From Propionicimonas sp. (GTDB lineage Bacteria > Actinomycetota > Actinomycetes > Propionibacteriales > Propionibacteriaceae), in the NCBI GenBank assembly GCA_013791955.1, contig VMSW01000001.1:62001-126000 (forward strand): a stretch of DNA of 64,000 bases, given 5' to 3'. Positions 34,183 to 42,608 of this stretch are shown here, piece by piece. The notes beneath the pieces are model-generated. The model did not search any database. It was not told the origin of the DNA and saw nothing but the letters and a program-made list of their open reading frames with translations. Numbering within the stretch: the stretch's first letter is position 1; the number at the start of each line of letters is the position of its first letter. Both the position numbers and the translations under genes were made by a program.

Positions 34183-35448
34183 ATGGGTGCGGAGAGTTCC
34201 TACGTCCCGCGCTATGTCGACCGTGCGCTGGATCTGTTGCTGGGTGAGTTGCCTGCGGTGATGCTGACCGGGCCCCGGGGCTGCGGTAAGACCACGACCG
34301 CGCTGCGGCGGGCCACCTCGGTGATGCGGCTTGATCGCCCCGAGGAAGCGGGAGCATTCCGGGCGGCTCCGGATGCCGTCCTTGGCGCCCAGCCGACGCC
34401 AGTGCTGATCGATGAGTGGCAGGCTGTTCCTGAATCGATGGGCGCCATCAAGCGAGCGGTTGATACCGGTTCTGACGCGGGCCGATTCCTGATCACCGGC
34501 AGCGTTCGCGCCCGGCTGGACCCCGCGGGCTGGCCAGCCACCGGAAGAGTCGTGCCACTGGCGATGTCGGGGCTGACTGTTGGCGAAATCGAACGCCGCG
34601 TGGGCGCCGCCGAAGTGATTGAGCAGTTGTTCGGCGACCAGGATCCAACCGTGGTCACGCTGGAACAGGTCTTCAGCCTGATCGACTACGTCGACCATGC
34701 CCTGCGAGGTGGCTTTCCCGACGCCATTGGCCTTGGCGACTTTGCGCGCGCCGCCTGGTACGACGGCTACGCCGACCAACTCGTCCGTCACGACGTCTCC
34801 GACCTGGCCGAGGTCCGCTCCCCGTCCGGCTTGGCCGCTTTGCTGCGCGCCGTTGCGCTCAACACCGCTGGCATGCCGACGCTTGCGACTCTCGCAGAGG
34901 CCGCAGGCATTGACCACCGCACCGCCAGGACATACCTCGACCTGCTCGAAGACCTCCGGATTATCGAGCGCATTCCCGCCTGGACCACAAATCGGCTCGC
35001 CCGCATGGTCAAGACCCCGAAGTACTACCTCCTCGACTCCGGGCTCGCCGCGCACCTGGCTGGCGACACCCGGGCAGGCGTGTTGAAGAGTGGAGACCGG
35101 CTCGGGCGACTTATTGACACCTTCGTGCTGGCCCAGATTCGGCCGCTGCTCAGGTTGTCCACACCCACAGTCACCGTCCACCACCTCCGAGATGGCAACC
35201 AAACCCGCGAGATCGACCTCGTCCTCGAGTCGGCTTCCGGCCAAATCGTGGGTATCGAGATCAAGGCTGCCAATACCGTGGACGCCCGCGACGCCCGGCA
35301 TCTCGCCTGGCTTCGGGACCAGATCGGGGCGGCCTTCCAGCGTGGTGTCGTTCTGCACACAGGCTCGACCACTTATCCACTCGGCGAGCGGCTTTGGGCG
35401 ATGCCGATCGCCGCCCTGTGGCAGGGTCGCAGCTCCCGGGACGGCTGA
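34183..35448 (+). CDS. AAA ATPase with C-terminal DUF4143 domain
   Basis: A 421-residue protein with a Walker A (LTGPRGCGKTTTA), Walker B-like PVLIDEWQAVP and a sensor motif (RFLITGSVRAR) in the N-terminal half. A winged-helix middle (LATLAEAAGIDHRTARTYLDLLEDL) and a C-terminal nuclease-like core (REIDLVLESASGQIVGIEIKAA) follow, the standard layout of the ATP-binding DUF4143 family. The function of the family is not established. ATG 34183 has AGGAAGG upstream. The gene stands alone, often the sign of a transferred cargo gene. Confidence 0.88.
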   Translation: MGAESSYVPRYVDRALDLLLGELPAVMLTGPRGCGKTTTALRRATSVMRLDRPEEAGAFRAAPDAVLGAQPTPVLIDEWQAVPESMGAIKRAVDTGSDAGRFLITGSVRARLDPAGWPATGRVVPLAMSGLTVGEIERRVGAAEVIEQLFGDQDPTVVTLEQVFSLIDYVDHALRGGFPDAIGLGDFARAAWYDGYADQLVRHDVSDLAEVRSPSGLAALLRAVALNTAGMPTLATLAEAAGIDHRTARTYLDLLEDLRIIERIPAWTTNRLARMVKTPKYYLLDSGLAAHLAGDTRAGVLKSGDRLGRLIDTFVLAQIRPLLRLSTPTVTVHHLRDGNQTREIDLVLESASGQIVGIEIKAANTVDARDARHLAWLRDQIGAAFQRGVVLHTGSTTYPLGERLWAMPIAALWQGRSSRDG

Positions 35449-35641
35449 TCCAAGCGCTGCGCGAGTCGTCGGGCTGGGTTAGTCGCCCCGGGAGAGCTAC
35501 CAACACTTCTCAGTTGAACTACGCAGCGTTTTCTTGGGGACCGTTCATTATCCGTTTAGGCACGACAGGTACGCTAGCGCCGGTTCCACTGGGGGTGGAT
35601 AAGGGCCTGCCGTTGGCAGGATGATCCTTCGGGAGGGATTG

Positions 35642-36628
35642 ATGAGCGAGGACACGCCAAAGGCGCACCGCAGGAAGCTGTCGGTCGGTTTCCTGCTGGT
35701 AGGCGCTTTTTCGCTGGTGCTCGCCGGTTGCGCCAAATCGCTGCCGACCACCTACGGCACCCAGCCGAGCCCAGAACCGTCCCTGACCTTGCCCTCCCTG
35801 CCGCCGACCACTCCGACCCCGACGGCGCCCACCACTCCGGCGAAGCCTGCTGGGCCTTTTGATTCGCTCAGTGCGGCGGCGAAGAAGGAGTTCAAGGGCT
35901 GCCTGACCAAATCGCTTGGCCCCGGTTCTGGCGGCAAATGCGCCAAGCTGGTGGTGAAGAAGCTCAAGGCGGCTGGCTTCTACCCGTGGCGTGCCGCCTC
36001 CTACCTCAGCTCCACCGGCGCCAACGCGCTCCTGAACTATCAGCGCTCCCGCGGGCTGAGGGCCAACGCCATCACCACCACCGAAACCTGGGTGGCGCTG
36101 GCCACCAAAGCGCCTTCGGTACCCACTGAACTGCCAAAGAAGTGCACCACCACCAAAGGCGTGATCCTGTGTGTCGACCAGGCACACCGCAAGCTGTTCT
36201 GGATCAAGAACGGCAAGGTCGTCAAGACTTTCAAGGTTCGGCTGGGCGGCTGGAACAGCGACGCCAAGACGAAGAAGTGGAAGGTCTTCGCGACCGCTAA
36301 CGGCACCTGGAAGGTGTTCGACAAGCAGGTCAGCCCCGCCTCGGAAAACTACGGCTCCGGCGCCATGCCCTACAGCACCATGTTCCATCCCGATATGTAC
36401 GTGCACTACTCGCCGGGCTTCCATTCAGTTGGCTACGCCTCCTCCAGCCACGGCTGTGTGAACATCGGCAAGCTCAGCCAGGCGCAGTGGATCTTCTCCC
36501 ACACCCCAATCGGTGCCACGGTCTACGTCTACTCGCTCAAGGCGCCCAAGAAGGCCCCGACCACCACGCCGTCCAGCCAGCCGACAGCTGGCAGCACTGC
36601 CGCGCCGTCGGGGACGCCCACGTCCTGA
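35642..36628 (+). CDS. L,D-transpeptidase lipoprotein (YkuD family)
   Basis: A 328-residue cell-wall enzyme that would make 3-3 peptidoglycan cross-links or attach proteins to peptidoglycan. It has a lipobox (LVLAGC), a Pro/Thr-rich linker, a peptidoglycan-binding-like helical segment (ALLNYQRSRGLRANAITTT) and a YkuD domain. The active site is HSVGYASSSHGCVN, with catalytic Cys272. The tail is again Pro/Thr/Ser-rich. ATG 35642 is chosen because GGGAGGG lies 4 bases upstream. The 193-base gap before it holds a small hairpin (CCTGCC-GTT-GGCAGG, 35608-35622) and no gene. Confidence 0.93.
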   Translation: MSEDTPKAHRRKLSVGFLLVGAFSLVLAGCAKSLPTTYGTQPSPEPSLTLPSLPPTTPTPTAPTTPAKPAGPFDSLSAAAKKEFKGCLTKSLGPGSGGKCAKLVVKKLKAAGFYPWRAASYLSSTGANALLNYQRSRGLRANAITTTETWVALATKAPSVPTELPKKCTTTKGVILCVDQAHRKLFWIKNGKVVKTFKVRLGGWNSDAKTKKWKVFATANGTWKVFDKQVSPASENYGSGAMPYSTMFHPDMYVHYSPGFHSVGYASSSHGCVNIGKLSQAQWIFSHTPIGATVYVYSLKAPKKAPTTTPSSQPTAGSTAAPSGTPTS

Positions 36629-36676
36629 ACGTGGGTTGCGCGTGGCGCAGCCCGAGCTGCATGGGAGAATTCAGCC

Positions 36677-37885
36677 ATGGCCGACACTGTGCGCTCGCTG
36701 GCCGCGACCATCACCGGCAATGACGCGCCTGGATTGTTGACTCGGCTGATGGCGGCCATCGCCGAAATCGACGCCGAAATCCTCGACCTCGAACAGACCG
36801 TCGTGCGCGGCCAGTTGAGCATTGGGATGCTGCTGGGAGTGCCACCGGCCGGCCACGACCTACTGCAGGATCGGCTGGCCGGAGCCTGCGCCCGCCTCGG
36901 GCTGACGCTCGCCTTGGCCGAAGGCATCGGCGACAACCCACCCCGGCTCAACCGTTCGGTGGTCACGATCCTGGGACGGCCGCTGCTGAGCAGCCATGTT
37001 GCAGTCACCACCCGGGTGATCGCTGAACATGATGGCAACATCGACCGCAGCCGCCGGCTTTCCAGGACCCCGCTAACCAGCCTGGAGTTCTGGGTATCGG
37101 GCGCAGACCCAGCCGTGCTGCGGCCAGCCCTGGCCCGGGCGGCTGCCACCTCCGGATTCGACGTCTCGATTTCGCCAGCTGGCCTGGCCCGGCAGGGCCG
37201 CCGCCTGATCGTGATGGACGTGGATTCGACGCTGATCCGCGACGAAGTGATCGAGCTCCTTGCCGCCCACGCCGGCTGCGAGCTTGCCGTGCGGGAAGTG
37301 ACTGAGCGGGCCATGCGCGGCGAGCTCGATTTCGCCGAAAGCCTGCGGGAACGGGTGCAACTGCTGGCCGGGCTGCCGGTGAGCGTCTTCGACGACGTGC
37401 GGGCCGCCGTCCGGTTCACTCCGGGTGCGCGCACGCTGGTGGCTACCCTGCGTGATCTGGGGCTGACGATCGGGCTGGTCTCGGGTGGGTTCATCGAAGT
37501 GGTCGCCCCACTGGCTGCCGAACTCGGCATCACTCGCGTCCACGCCAATGCCCTTGAGGTGGCCGACGGGCGGCTCACCGGACGGGTTGCTGGCGAGATC
37601 GTCGATCGGGCGGCGAAAGCCACCAAACTGCGCGAATGGGCTGGCGAGGAGCAGTTGCCAATGTCGCGCACCATCGCCATCGGTGATGGTGCCAACGATC
37701 TGGACATGCTCGCCGCCGCCGGGCTGGGCATCGCTTTCAACGCCAAACCAACCGTGCGGGCTTCGGCCGACACCGCGCTCAACCTGCCCTATTTGGATGC
37801 GGTGCTGTTCCTGTTGGGCCTGTCTCGCGAAGAGGTCGAGGACGCTGCGGCGGCCCGCGACAAGCTTGATCTGAGCGCCCGGTGA
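36677..37885 (+). CDS. serB: Phosphoserine phosphatase with N-terminal ACT domains
   Basis: A 402-residue HAD phosphatase that forms serine from phosphoserine. The N-terminal 170 residues form an ACT-like regulatory region (SLAATITGNDAPGLLTRLMA). The catalytic core starts at VMDVDST, with nucleophile Asp181 and acid Asp183, followed by SGGFIEV and GDGANDLDML. Domain order and length match the mycobacterial and propionibacterial SerB. Its end overlaps the DUF1345 gene by 4 bases. Confidence 0.95.
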   Translation: MADTVRSLAATITGNDAPGLLTRLMAAIAEIDAEILDLEQTVVRGQLSIGMLLGVPPAGHDLLQDRLAGACARLGLTLALAEGIGDNPPRLNRSVVTILGRPLLSSHVAVTTRVIAEHDGNIDRSRRLSRTPLTSLEFWVSGADPAVLRPALARAAATSGFDVSISPAGLARQGRRLIVMDVDSTLIRDEVIELLAAHAGCELAVREVTERAMRGELDFAESLRERVQLLAGLPVSVFDDVRAAVRFTPGARTLVATLRDLGLTIGLVSGGFIEVVAPLAAELGITRVHANALEVADGRLTGRVAGEIVDRAAKATKLREWAGEEQLPMSRTIAIGDGANDLDMLAAAGLGIAFNAKPTVRASADTALNLPYLDAVLFLLGLSREEVEDAAAARDKLDLSAR

Positions 37886-38547
37886 ATCCCGTTTGGCGAC
37901 AGCGGCTGCGCGACGCCGGCGTGCTGGGTGGCGTGGCGGTGCAGCTCCTGCTGGTGTTTCTGGGCGTCGACTTCGCGGTGGAGTTCGACGAAGACGAACC
38001 AGACACCATGATCTTCGCCTGGTGCCTGGTGGCAACGGTGTATGCCGCAGTGATGATCATTTCGCTCAGCTTCGCTGCTCGAACCTCGGCCGCCGCCAAG
38101 GAGTATCGGCCCTCCAAGCTGCAAGCCAATGCGGTGGTGCGCGTAACGGCCCTGACGTCCTCGCTGGTAGCGGGGCTCATGGGCGTTTCGGCGGCGTTCC
38201 TGGTGGTGGTGTTGCGCGATGATCCCACCGACGGCTGGTGGTACAAGGGCCTGGGAGTATGGGCAATGGTGTTGGCCTGGGGCGTGGTGCACTGGGGCTT
38301 TGCGCAGTGGTACTTCGCTCGCTATTACGCCACCGCGAACCCGCCGATGGAGTTTCCCGGGACGGCCACGCCGCATCTGGTCGACTTTGTCTACTTCTCC
38401 TACACCGTCGGCACCACCTTCGCTGCCTCCGACGTGAGCGTGCTGAGTCGGGACGTGCGTTGGCGGGTCACCTTGCATGGGGTGGTTGCTTTCTTCTTCA
38501 ACAGCGCCATCGTAGTGCTGGCGCTGAGCACGCTGACCGGCTCCTGA
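37882..38547 (+). CDS. DUF1345 integral membrane protein
   Basis: A 221-residue membrane protein with about five helices. The C-terminal half matches the DUF1345 pattern: a P-x-x-x-DF-x-YFS core (HLVDFVYFSYTVGTTFAASD), then VTLHGVVAFFFNSAIVVLAL. Function unknown. GTG 37882 overlaps the serB stop, so it is co-translated with serB, although no functional link is apparent. Confidence 0.85.
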   Translation: MNPVWRQRLRDAGVLGGVAVQLLLVFLGVDFAVEFDEDEPDTMIFAWCLVATVYAAVMIISLSFAARTSAAAKEYRPSKLQANAVVRVTALTSSLVAGLMGVSAAFLVVVLRDDPTDGWWYKGLGVWAMVLAWGVVHWGFAQWYFARYYATANPPMEFPGTATPHLVDFVYFSYTVGTTFAASDVSVLSRDVRWRVTLHGVVAFFFNSAIVVLALSTLTGS

Positions 38548-38616
38548 AGTAGCCGGACGTCGGGCCAATCCCTACTATTCAGGGGCTGCGGGGGGCGTGC
38601 TTGGTTGTATCCAAAC

Positions 38617-38660
38617 TGCGACGCAGCGGCGACAACTCTGCGATAGCGGCTCGTTAGTTT
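38617..38660 (+). promoter_or_regulatory. Triple 11-bp repeat and promoter of the lipoprotein/two-component operon
   Basis: TGCGACG (38617), GGCGACA (38628) and TGCGATA (38639) start exactly 11 bases apart. Nine bases later comes a -10-like TAGTTT (38655-38660), and the ATG of the first lipoprotein lies 8 bases beyond, so the mRNA is probably leaderless. OmpR-family regulators bind direct repeats with this period. The same arrangement recurs at 42416-42459. Confidence 0.75.
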
Positions 38661-38667
38661 GGATGAC

Positions 38668-39276
38668 ATGAAGAATGCAACACCGGCTCGCTTGGTCGGC
38701 CGACTGCGTTGGCTGAATGTGCCGCTGGCGCTTGGCCTGGCCGCTTTGCTGATGCTGAGCGGTTGCAGCGTGGACGTGATCGCCCCCGGCCAGGGCGCTA
38801 CACCTGGTCCGACCGACACCCAGCAGGCCCTGGCTGAGCCGACCGAAAGCGCTGAGCCCATCGAATCGGTCGAACCGATGAGCTCGGACCCAGCCTCACC
38901 ATCGCCGAGTGTGAAGAAGCCGACCGGTCCCAACGCCAAGGCCTACCGCTCCTACTACGCCGGTGAGGTTGATGTCACCACCGGCTGCCCGGACGGGGAG
39001 ATCGTCATCGATCAGTCGATGCGAACCACGGTGATCACCGAGGCCTGCGAGAAGGTCACGGTCACCGCTCCCTTCAGCAATGTGCTGGCCCAACGGGTCG
39101 GCAAGTTGGTGGTGACCTATACCGGCAGCCACAGCTATTTCCTGGTCACCGAGCTGGGCTCGGCCACCATCGAAGCCCCCTTCGACCATCTGTATTGGGA
39201 CAAGGGGAATCCCAGAGTCAAGGTCTCTGGTCTGAACACCGTCGCAAAACGTAACCCAGTAAAGGAACAGCAATGA
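38668..39276 (+). CDS. DUF3060-like lipoprotein, paralogue 1
   Basis: A 202-residue surface lipoprotein. A signal peptide ends in a lipobox (LMLSGCSVDV), followed by an acidic Pro/Ser/Glu linker of about 60 residues. The C-terminal domain is beta-rich (GEIVIDQSMRTTVITEACEKVTV), with short regular strands like the DUF3060 family. It is paralogous to the genes at 39556 and 41851: all three have SVxV/SVExV after the lipid cysteine and end in a WD-x-G-x-P segment. It heads an operon with a two-component system and may be a sensor or an effector at the membrane. ATG 38668 is preferred because the promoter ends 7 bases before it. Confidence 0.75.
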   Translation: MKNATPARLVGRLRWLNVPLALGLAALLMLSGCSVDVIAPGQGATPGPTDTQQALAEPTESAEPIESVEPMSSDPASPSPSVKKPTGPNAKAYRSYYAGEVDVTTGCPDGEIVIDQSMRTTVITEACEKVTVTAPFSNVLAQRVGKLVVTYTGSHSYFLVTELGSATIEAPFDHLYWDKGNPRVKVSGLNTVAKRNPVKEQQ

Positions 39277-39563
39277 GCCAGTACCCCTACGACGCACCGA
39301 CCGCCGTCCCCACCGCCTACCCCTATCAGGCGACGCCGACCGCGCCCCGCACCAATGGCATGGCGATAGCCTCTCTGGTCTTCGCGCTTCTTGGGTTCAC
39401 CGTTGTCCCGGTGATCCTTGGCCATCTGGCCCTGAACTCGATCAAGAAGACGGGCGAGGGCGGCTCGGCGCTGGCAGTGATCGGGCTGGTGCTGGGCTAT
39501 CTCCAGATTGCCCTGGTAGTCGTCTTCATGGCCCTTGGCTTTGCCGGGGCCTTTGATGCCTGA
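39273..39563 (+). CDS. DUF4190 small membrane protein
   Basis: A 96-residue protein with a Pro/Tyr/Thr-rich cytoplasmic N-terminus and two membrane helices. The DUF4190 pattern is visible: NGMAIASLVFALLGF, ILGHLALNSIKKTGEGG and the second helix. Function unknown. Its ATG overlaps the stop of lipoprotein 1 by 4 bases, and its stop overlaps the start of lipoprotein 2. Confidence 0.85.
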   Translation: MSQYPYDAPTAVPTAYPYQATPTAPRTNGMAIASLVFALLGFTVVPVILGHLALNSIKKTGEGGSALAVIGLVLGYLQIALVVVFMALGFAGAFDA

Positions 39564-40134
39564 CGCACACCACGAGGGCGATGCTGGCGGGCCGCCTCGG
39601 TTTCCGAGGCGGCCTCCGGCGTTAGGGCTGGCGCTGCCTGGTCTGCTACTTGCCCTCGTCCTCACTGGCTGCTCGGTCGAGATGGTTCGACCGGGCAGTG
39701 CCTCCTCGGCTCCGCAGGCTGGCGGGGAGGAGTCGGCGGGCGCGAATCAGGCCGACCAATCAGCCGATCCCGACGTCACCGAATCTGAAGACCCACTGCA
39801 GTACGCGCGGCGCTCCTACTATGCCGACAAGATCACTGCCACCCTCGATTGCGCGAATGGCGAGGTGGTGGTGGACAAAAGCGACCAGACCGTCCGAATC
39901 ACCCGCGACTGTGCCAAAGTCATCATTCGTGCCGAATACACCGACCTGCTGGCAGAGCATGTCGATAGCTTGCTGGTCGAGGAAGCCGGTGAGTTCAGCT
40001 ATGTGCTCCTGCGTAGTGCCGACACTGTGGTGGTGGCGGCCGAAGGGACCGACGTTTGGTGGGATGAGGGCAATCCAACGGTAGACGTCGCCGGATTCGG
40101 CTCGGCGGCCAACCCAAATCCGGTCAAGGAATGA
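39556..40134 (+). CDS. DUF3060-like lipoprotein, paralogue 2
   Basis: A 192-residue lipoprotein with lipobox LVLTGCSVEM, an acidic Ser/Glu/Asp linker and a C-terminal beta-rich domain (NGEVVVDKSDQTVRITRDC, LLRSADTVVVAAEGTDVWWD). It is clearly paralogous to the lipoproteins at 38668 and 41851. ATG 39556 overlaps the DUF4190 gene by 8 bases; the alternative 39535 is also possible. The first codons contain a strong hairpin (39590-39614), which may limit its translation relative to its neighbours. Confidence 0.75.
   Translation: MPDAHHEGDAGGPPRFPRRPPALGLALPGLLLALVLTGCSVEMVRPGSASSAPQAGGEESAGANQADQSADPDVTESEDPLQYARRSYYADKITATLDCANGEVVVDKSDQTVRITRDCAKVIIRAEYTDLLAEHVDSLLVEEAGEFSYVLLRSADTVVVAAEGTDVWWDEGNPTVDVAGFGSAANPNPVKE
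39590..39614 (+). other. Perfect hairpin within the start region of lipoprotein 2
   Basis: GGCCGCCTCGG and CCGAGGCGGCC form an 11-bp perfect stem with a TTT loop, 27 bases after the DUF4190 stop and inside the first codons of lipoprotein 2. It could act as an attenuator or mRNA processing site that sets the ratio between the genes on either side. Confidence 0.5.
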
Positions 40135-40164
40135 CCGTTATTCAGCAGCGTGCAGGAGGTTTCA

Positions 40165-40878
40165 ATGGCTGACCCGATCAAGGTGCTCCTGGTCGACGAC
40201 GAGGTGGCTATCACCTCGTCGTTGGCCCCCTTCTTGGAGCGCTCCGGTTTTGAAGTTCGGGTTGCCGTCGATGGCGTGGCGGCCCTGGCCGCGGCGGCGT
40301 CGTGGCGTCCGACGATCATCGTCTGCGACGTGTTGATGCCCCGGTTGGATGGACGCGAAGTGGTGCGGGAGTTGCGCCAGCAGGGCGACTGGACGCCGTT
40401 GATCCTGCTGACCAAGGTGGACGCCACCAGCGAGCGCTCCGCAGCCCTGGATGAGGGCGCTGATGACTACTTGAGTAAGCCGTTCGACCCCGATGAGTTG
40501 GTCTCGCGCATTCGGGCGGTGCTGCGCCGTGCCGTGCCCGGCACGCCACCGCTGAGCGCGGCCGACCGGCTGGTGGCCGGCGATCTGCTCTACGACCGGC
40601 GCTCGCGGCGGGTTTGGCTGGCAGGCCGTGAGTTGGCGCTCACCCCAAGGGCGATGCTGCTGCTGGAATACCTGATGGGTCGCCCCGGCGAGGTGCACAG
40701 CCGCGATCGGCTGCTCTCCACACTGTGGGGTTACGACTTCCCGGCCAGCACCCGTGCGGTCGATCATCGGGTCGCTGAGCTGCGCCGAGTACTGGGCGAT
40801 GACGCTGGCCAGCCCCGCTTCATCGAGACCGTCCAAACGTTGGGCTATCGCTTCGTGTCAAAGGTGGCTCGCGGATGA
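40165..40878 (+). CDS. OmpR-family response regulator
   Basis: A 237-residue regulator with a receiver domain (VLLVDDEVAITSS, phospho-acceptor Asp55 in IIVCDVLMP, LLTKVDATSER, DDYLSKPFDPDEL) and a winged-helix DNA-binding domain (LALTPRAMLLLEYLM, VETVQTLGYRF-like IETVQTLGYRF). It overlaps the kinase gene by 4 bases. It is the natural candidate to bind the 11-bp repeats at 38617 and 42416. GGAGG lies before ATG 40165. Confidence 0.95.
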   Translation: MADPIKVLLVDDEVAITSSLAPFLERSGFEVRVAVDGVAALAAAASWRPTIIVCDVLMPRLDGREVVRELRQQGDWTPLILLTKVDATSERSAALDEGADDYLSKPFDPDELVSRIRAVLRRAVPGTPPLSAADRLVAGDLLYDRRSRRVWLAGRELALTPRAMLLLEYLMGRPGEVHSRDRLLSTLWGYDFPASTRAVDHRVAELRRVLGDDAGQPRFIETVQTLGYRFVSKVARG

Positions 40879-41810
40879 AGAAGGCGCTGCGGGTCGTGGC
40901 GGTTGGGTTCCCGGTGGTCCTGGGGGTGATCGCGGCGGTGGCGGTGTTCTTGCTGCTTCCGGGCGTGCAGGTGCGGGTGACCACCGCGCCGGCGGTGTTG
41001 GCTCTCGGCACCGGTGCGGCCCTCTCGGCGCTCGTCGGGGGCTGGATCCTCGCCCGCCAACTGGCCGAGCGAAAGCGACGGGAGTTGCTCGATTCAGGGG
41101 CGGCCCAAGCCAGGGCCGAACACCAGGCGTTTCTGGCCCGTCTCGATCATGAGATGAAGAACCCGTTGACCGCGATCCGGGCTGCGCTGGCGGCTCACGG
41201 CACCGAGTCTTCGACGCATCTGCAGGTGGCCGACTCCCAGGTGGCTCGATTGGGCAGCCTGGTCGGTGACCTGCGCAAACTGTCGGATCTGCAGTCGCGT
41301 CCGCTGGAGGTGGAGCCAGTCGACCTCGGCCAAACCGTCGGCGAGGCCGTCCTGGCGGTGCAGACCTATTTGCTGCAGCTGGGTAGCGAGCGGCATTTTG
41401 CGGTGCACTTCCCGACCGCGCCTTGGCGGATCGCGCCAGTGCCTGGCGACTCGGATCTGCTCTACCTGGCGGTGTTCAACCTGCTGGCCAACGCCGCCAA
41501 GTTCACCCAGGACGGGGACTCAGTTGAGGTGCGAGCAGGTGAAGCTGACGGCATGGTCTGGCTGGAAGTGGCCGACACCGGCCTAGGGATTCCAGAAGCC
41601 GATCTGCCGCAGGTCTGGGACGAGCTGGCTCGCGCTACCAACGCCCGCGGTATTGCCGGCACCGGTCTTGGGCTGCCGCTGGTGAAGGTGGTCGTGGAAC
41701 GCCACGGCGGCAAGGTGGGTCTGCGTTCGCGAGAGGGGGAGGGCACCAGCGTCCGCATTCAGTTGCCGGCCGCCCGCCCGCCCGCCAGGGCTCCGCAGGT
41801 CGTGAGTTGA
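40875..41810 (+). CDS. Sensor histidine kinase
   Basis: A 311-residue kinase with two N-terminal membrane helices and almost no extracytoplasmic loop (about ten residues), then the dimerisation domain with His92 in RLDHEMKNPLTAI, and an ATPase domain (LLANAAKFTQ, ADTGLGIPEADL, GTGLGLPLVKVV). With so small an outer part it probably senses through the membrane or through partner proteins; the three lipoproteins in the operon are obvious candidates. This resembles intramembrane-sensing kinases of cell-envelope stress systems. Confidence 0.94.
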   Translation: MKKALRVVAVGFPVVLGVIAAVAVFLLLPGVQVRVTTAPAVLALGTGAALSALVGGWILARQLAERKRRELLDSGAAQARAEHQAFLARLDHEMKNPLTAIRAALAAHGTESSTHLQVADSQVARLGSLVGDLRKLSDLQSRPLEVEPVDLGQTVGEAVLAVQTYLLQLGSERHFAVHFPTAPWRIAPVPGDSDLLYLAVFNLLANAAKFTQDGDSVEVRAGEADGMVWLEVADTGLGIPEADLPQVWDELARATNARGIAGTGLGLPLVKVVVERHGGKVGLRSREGEGTSVRIQLPAARPPARAPQVVS

Positions 41811-41850
41811 GTAGCCAAAGCACTGCAGTATCTATTCGTTAGGTGGGTAA

Positions 41851-42378
41851 ATGAAGCAGATAGTCGTCGCAATCGGCCTTGTGGTTAGCCTTGCGTTCTT
41901 TGCGGGCTGCAGCGTCGAGGCGGTCGGTCCGGGCAGTCCGAGCTCAGCAGGGACGCCGTCCAGCGAACCGACTGAGAGCCCCTCGACTGCCGCGTCGGAG
42001 ACGACGACAGCGACGAGCACCGGCACCGACGGCGACAGCTCGACGCGGCGTTCGGCCTATGCCGACGATGTGGACGTGACCCTGAGTTGCCCGACCGGTG
42101 AGTTGGTGTTGGAAAAGACCATGACGACCACCCGGATCACTCAGGACTGCAACAAGGTCACCGTGCGGGGTTCGCTCACGGTGGTGTTGGCGGAGCGCGT
42201 CGGTACCCTCATCGTCGAGGCGGACGCGAGCAGCTCGCTGGTTCTGGTGCGCAGTGCCGATTCGGTATTGGTGGCTGGCGCGCTGGCGGATGTCTATTGG
42301 GACAAGGGCATGCCGGGGAAGGTTGAGGTCACCGGGTCGCTGGCCAGCGCCAACCCCAACCCGACACCGGAGGGCTGA
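41851..42378 (+). CDS. DUF3060-like lipoprotein, paralogue 3
   Basis: A 175-residue lipoprotein with lipobox AFFAGCSVEAVGPGSPS, a Ser/Thr-rich linker and the same beta-rich C-terminal domain (GELVLEKTMTTTRITQDC, LVLVRSADSVLVAGALADV). It ends the two-component operon, 40 bases after the kinase gene. The linker is uncharged, in contrast to the acidic linkers of paralogues 1 and 2. Confidence 0.75.
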   Translation: MKQIVVAIGLVVSLAFFAGCSVEAVGPGSPSSAGTPSSEPTESPSTAASETTTATSTGTDGDSSTRRSAYADDVDVTLSCPTGELVLEKTMTTTRITQDCNKVTVRGSLTVVLAERVGTLIVEADASSSLVLVRSADSVLVAGALADVYWDKGMPGKVEVTGSLASANPNPTPEG

Positions 42379-42415
42379 TCGTGCTCGGCGGTGGTGATCG
42401 GCGGTGTATCGAGAC

Positions 42416-42459
42416 TGCGACGTCGCCGCGACAGCGCTGCGATACCGGCGGGCTAGGTT
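42416..42459 (+). promoter_or_regulatory. Second triple 11-bp repeat and promoter, upstream of pspC
   Basis: TGCGACG (42416), CGCGACA (42427) and TGCGATA (42438) again start 11 bases apart. A -10-like TAGGTT follows after exactly 9 bases (42454-42459), the same spacing as at 38617-38660. Bases around the repeats (GTATC-N-ACTGCGACG, ATA-N2-GGC) are shared too. A transcript from here would reach pspC. Confidence 0.72.
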
Positions 42460-42539
42460 GAGGTTGTTGGGCCGATCAGCCTGTCGCTCCCCGGTGCTAT
42501 GGTTCGGCGGGCAATAGGCGGAAAGGCCCCCAATCGGCT

Positions 42540-42559
42540 TGCCGAGGCCCGCCTCGGCA
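42540..42559 (+). other. Hairpin in the pspC leader
   Basis: TGCCGAGGC and GCCTCGGCA form a perfect 9-bp stem with a 2-base loop, 50 bases before the pspC start. There is no T-run. It may be an mRNA structure or a weak terminator for the upstream operon. Confidence 0.4.
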
Positions 42560-42608
42560 TTCCCTGCTCAACTCGACGTTTGACTCAGTTTCAGGAAAGG
42601 AAACGAAA

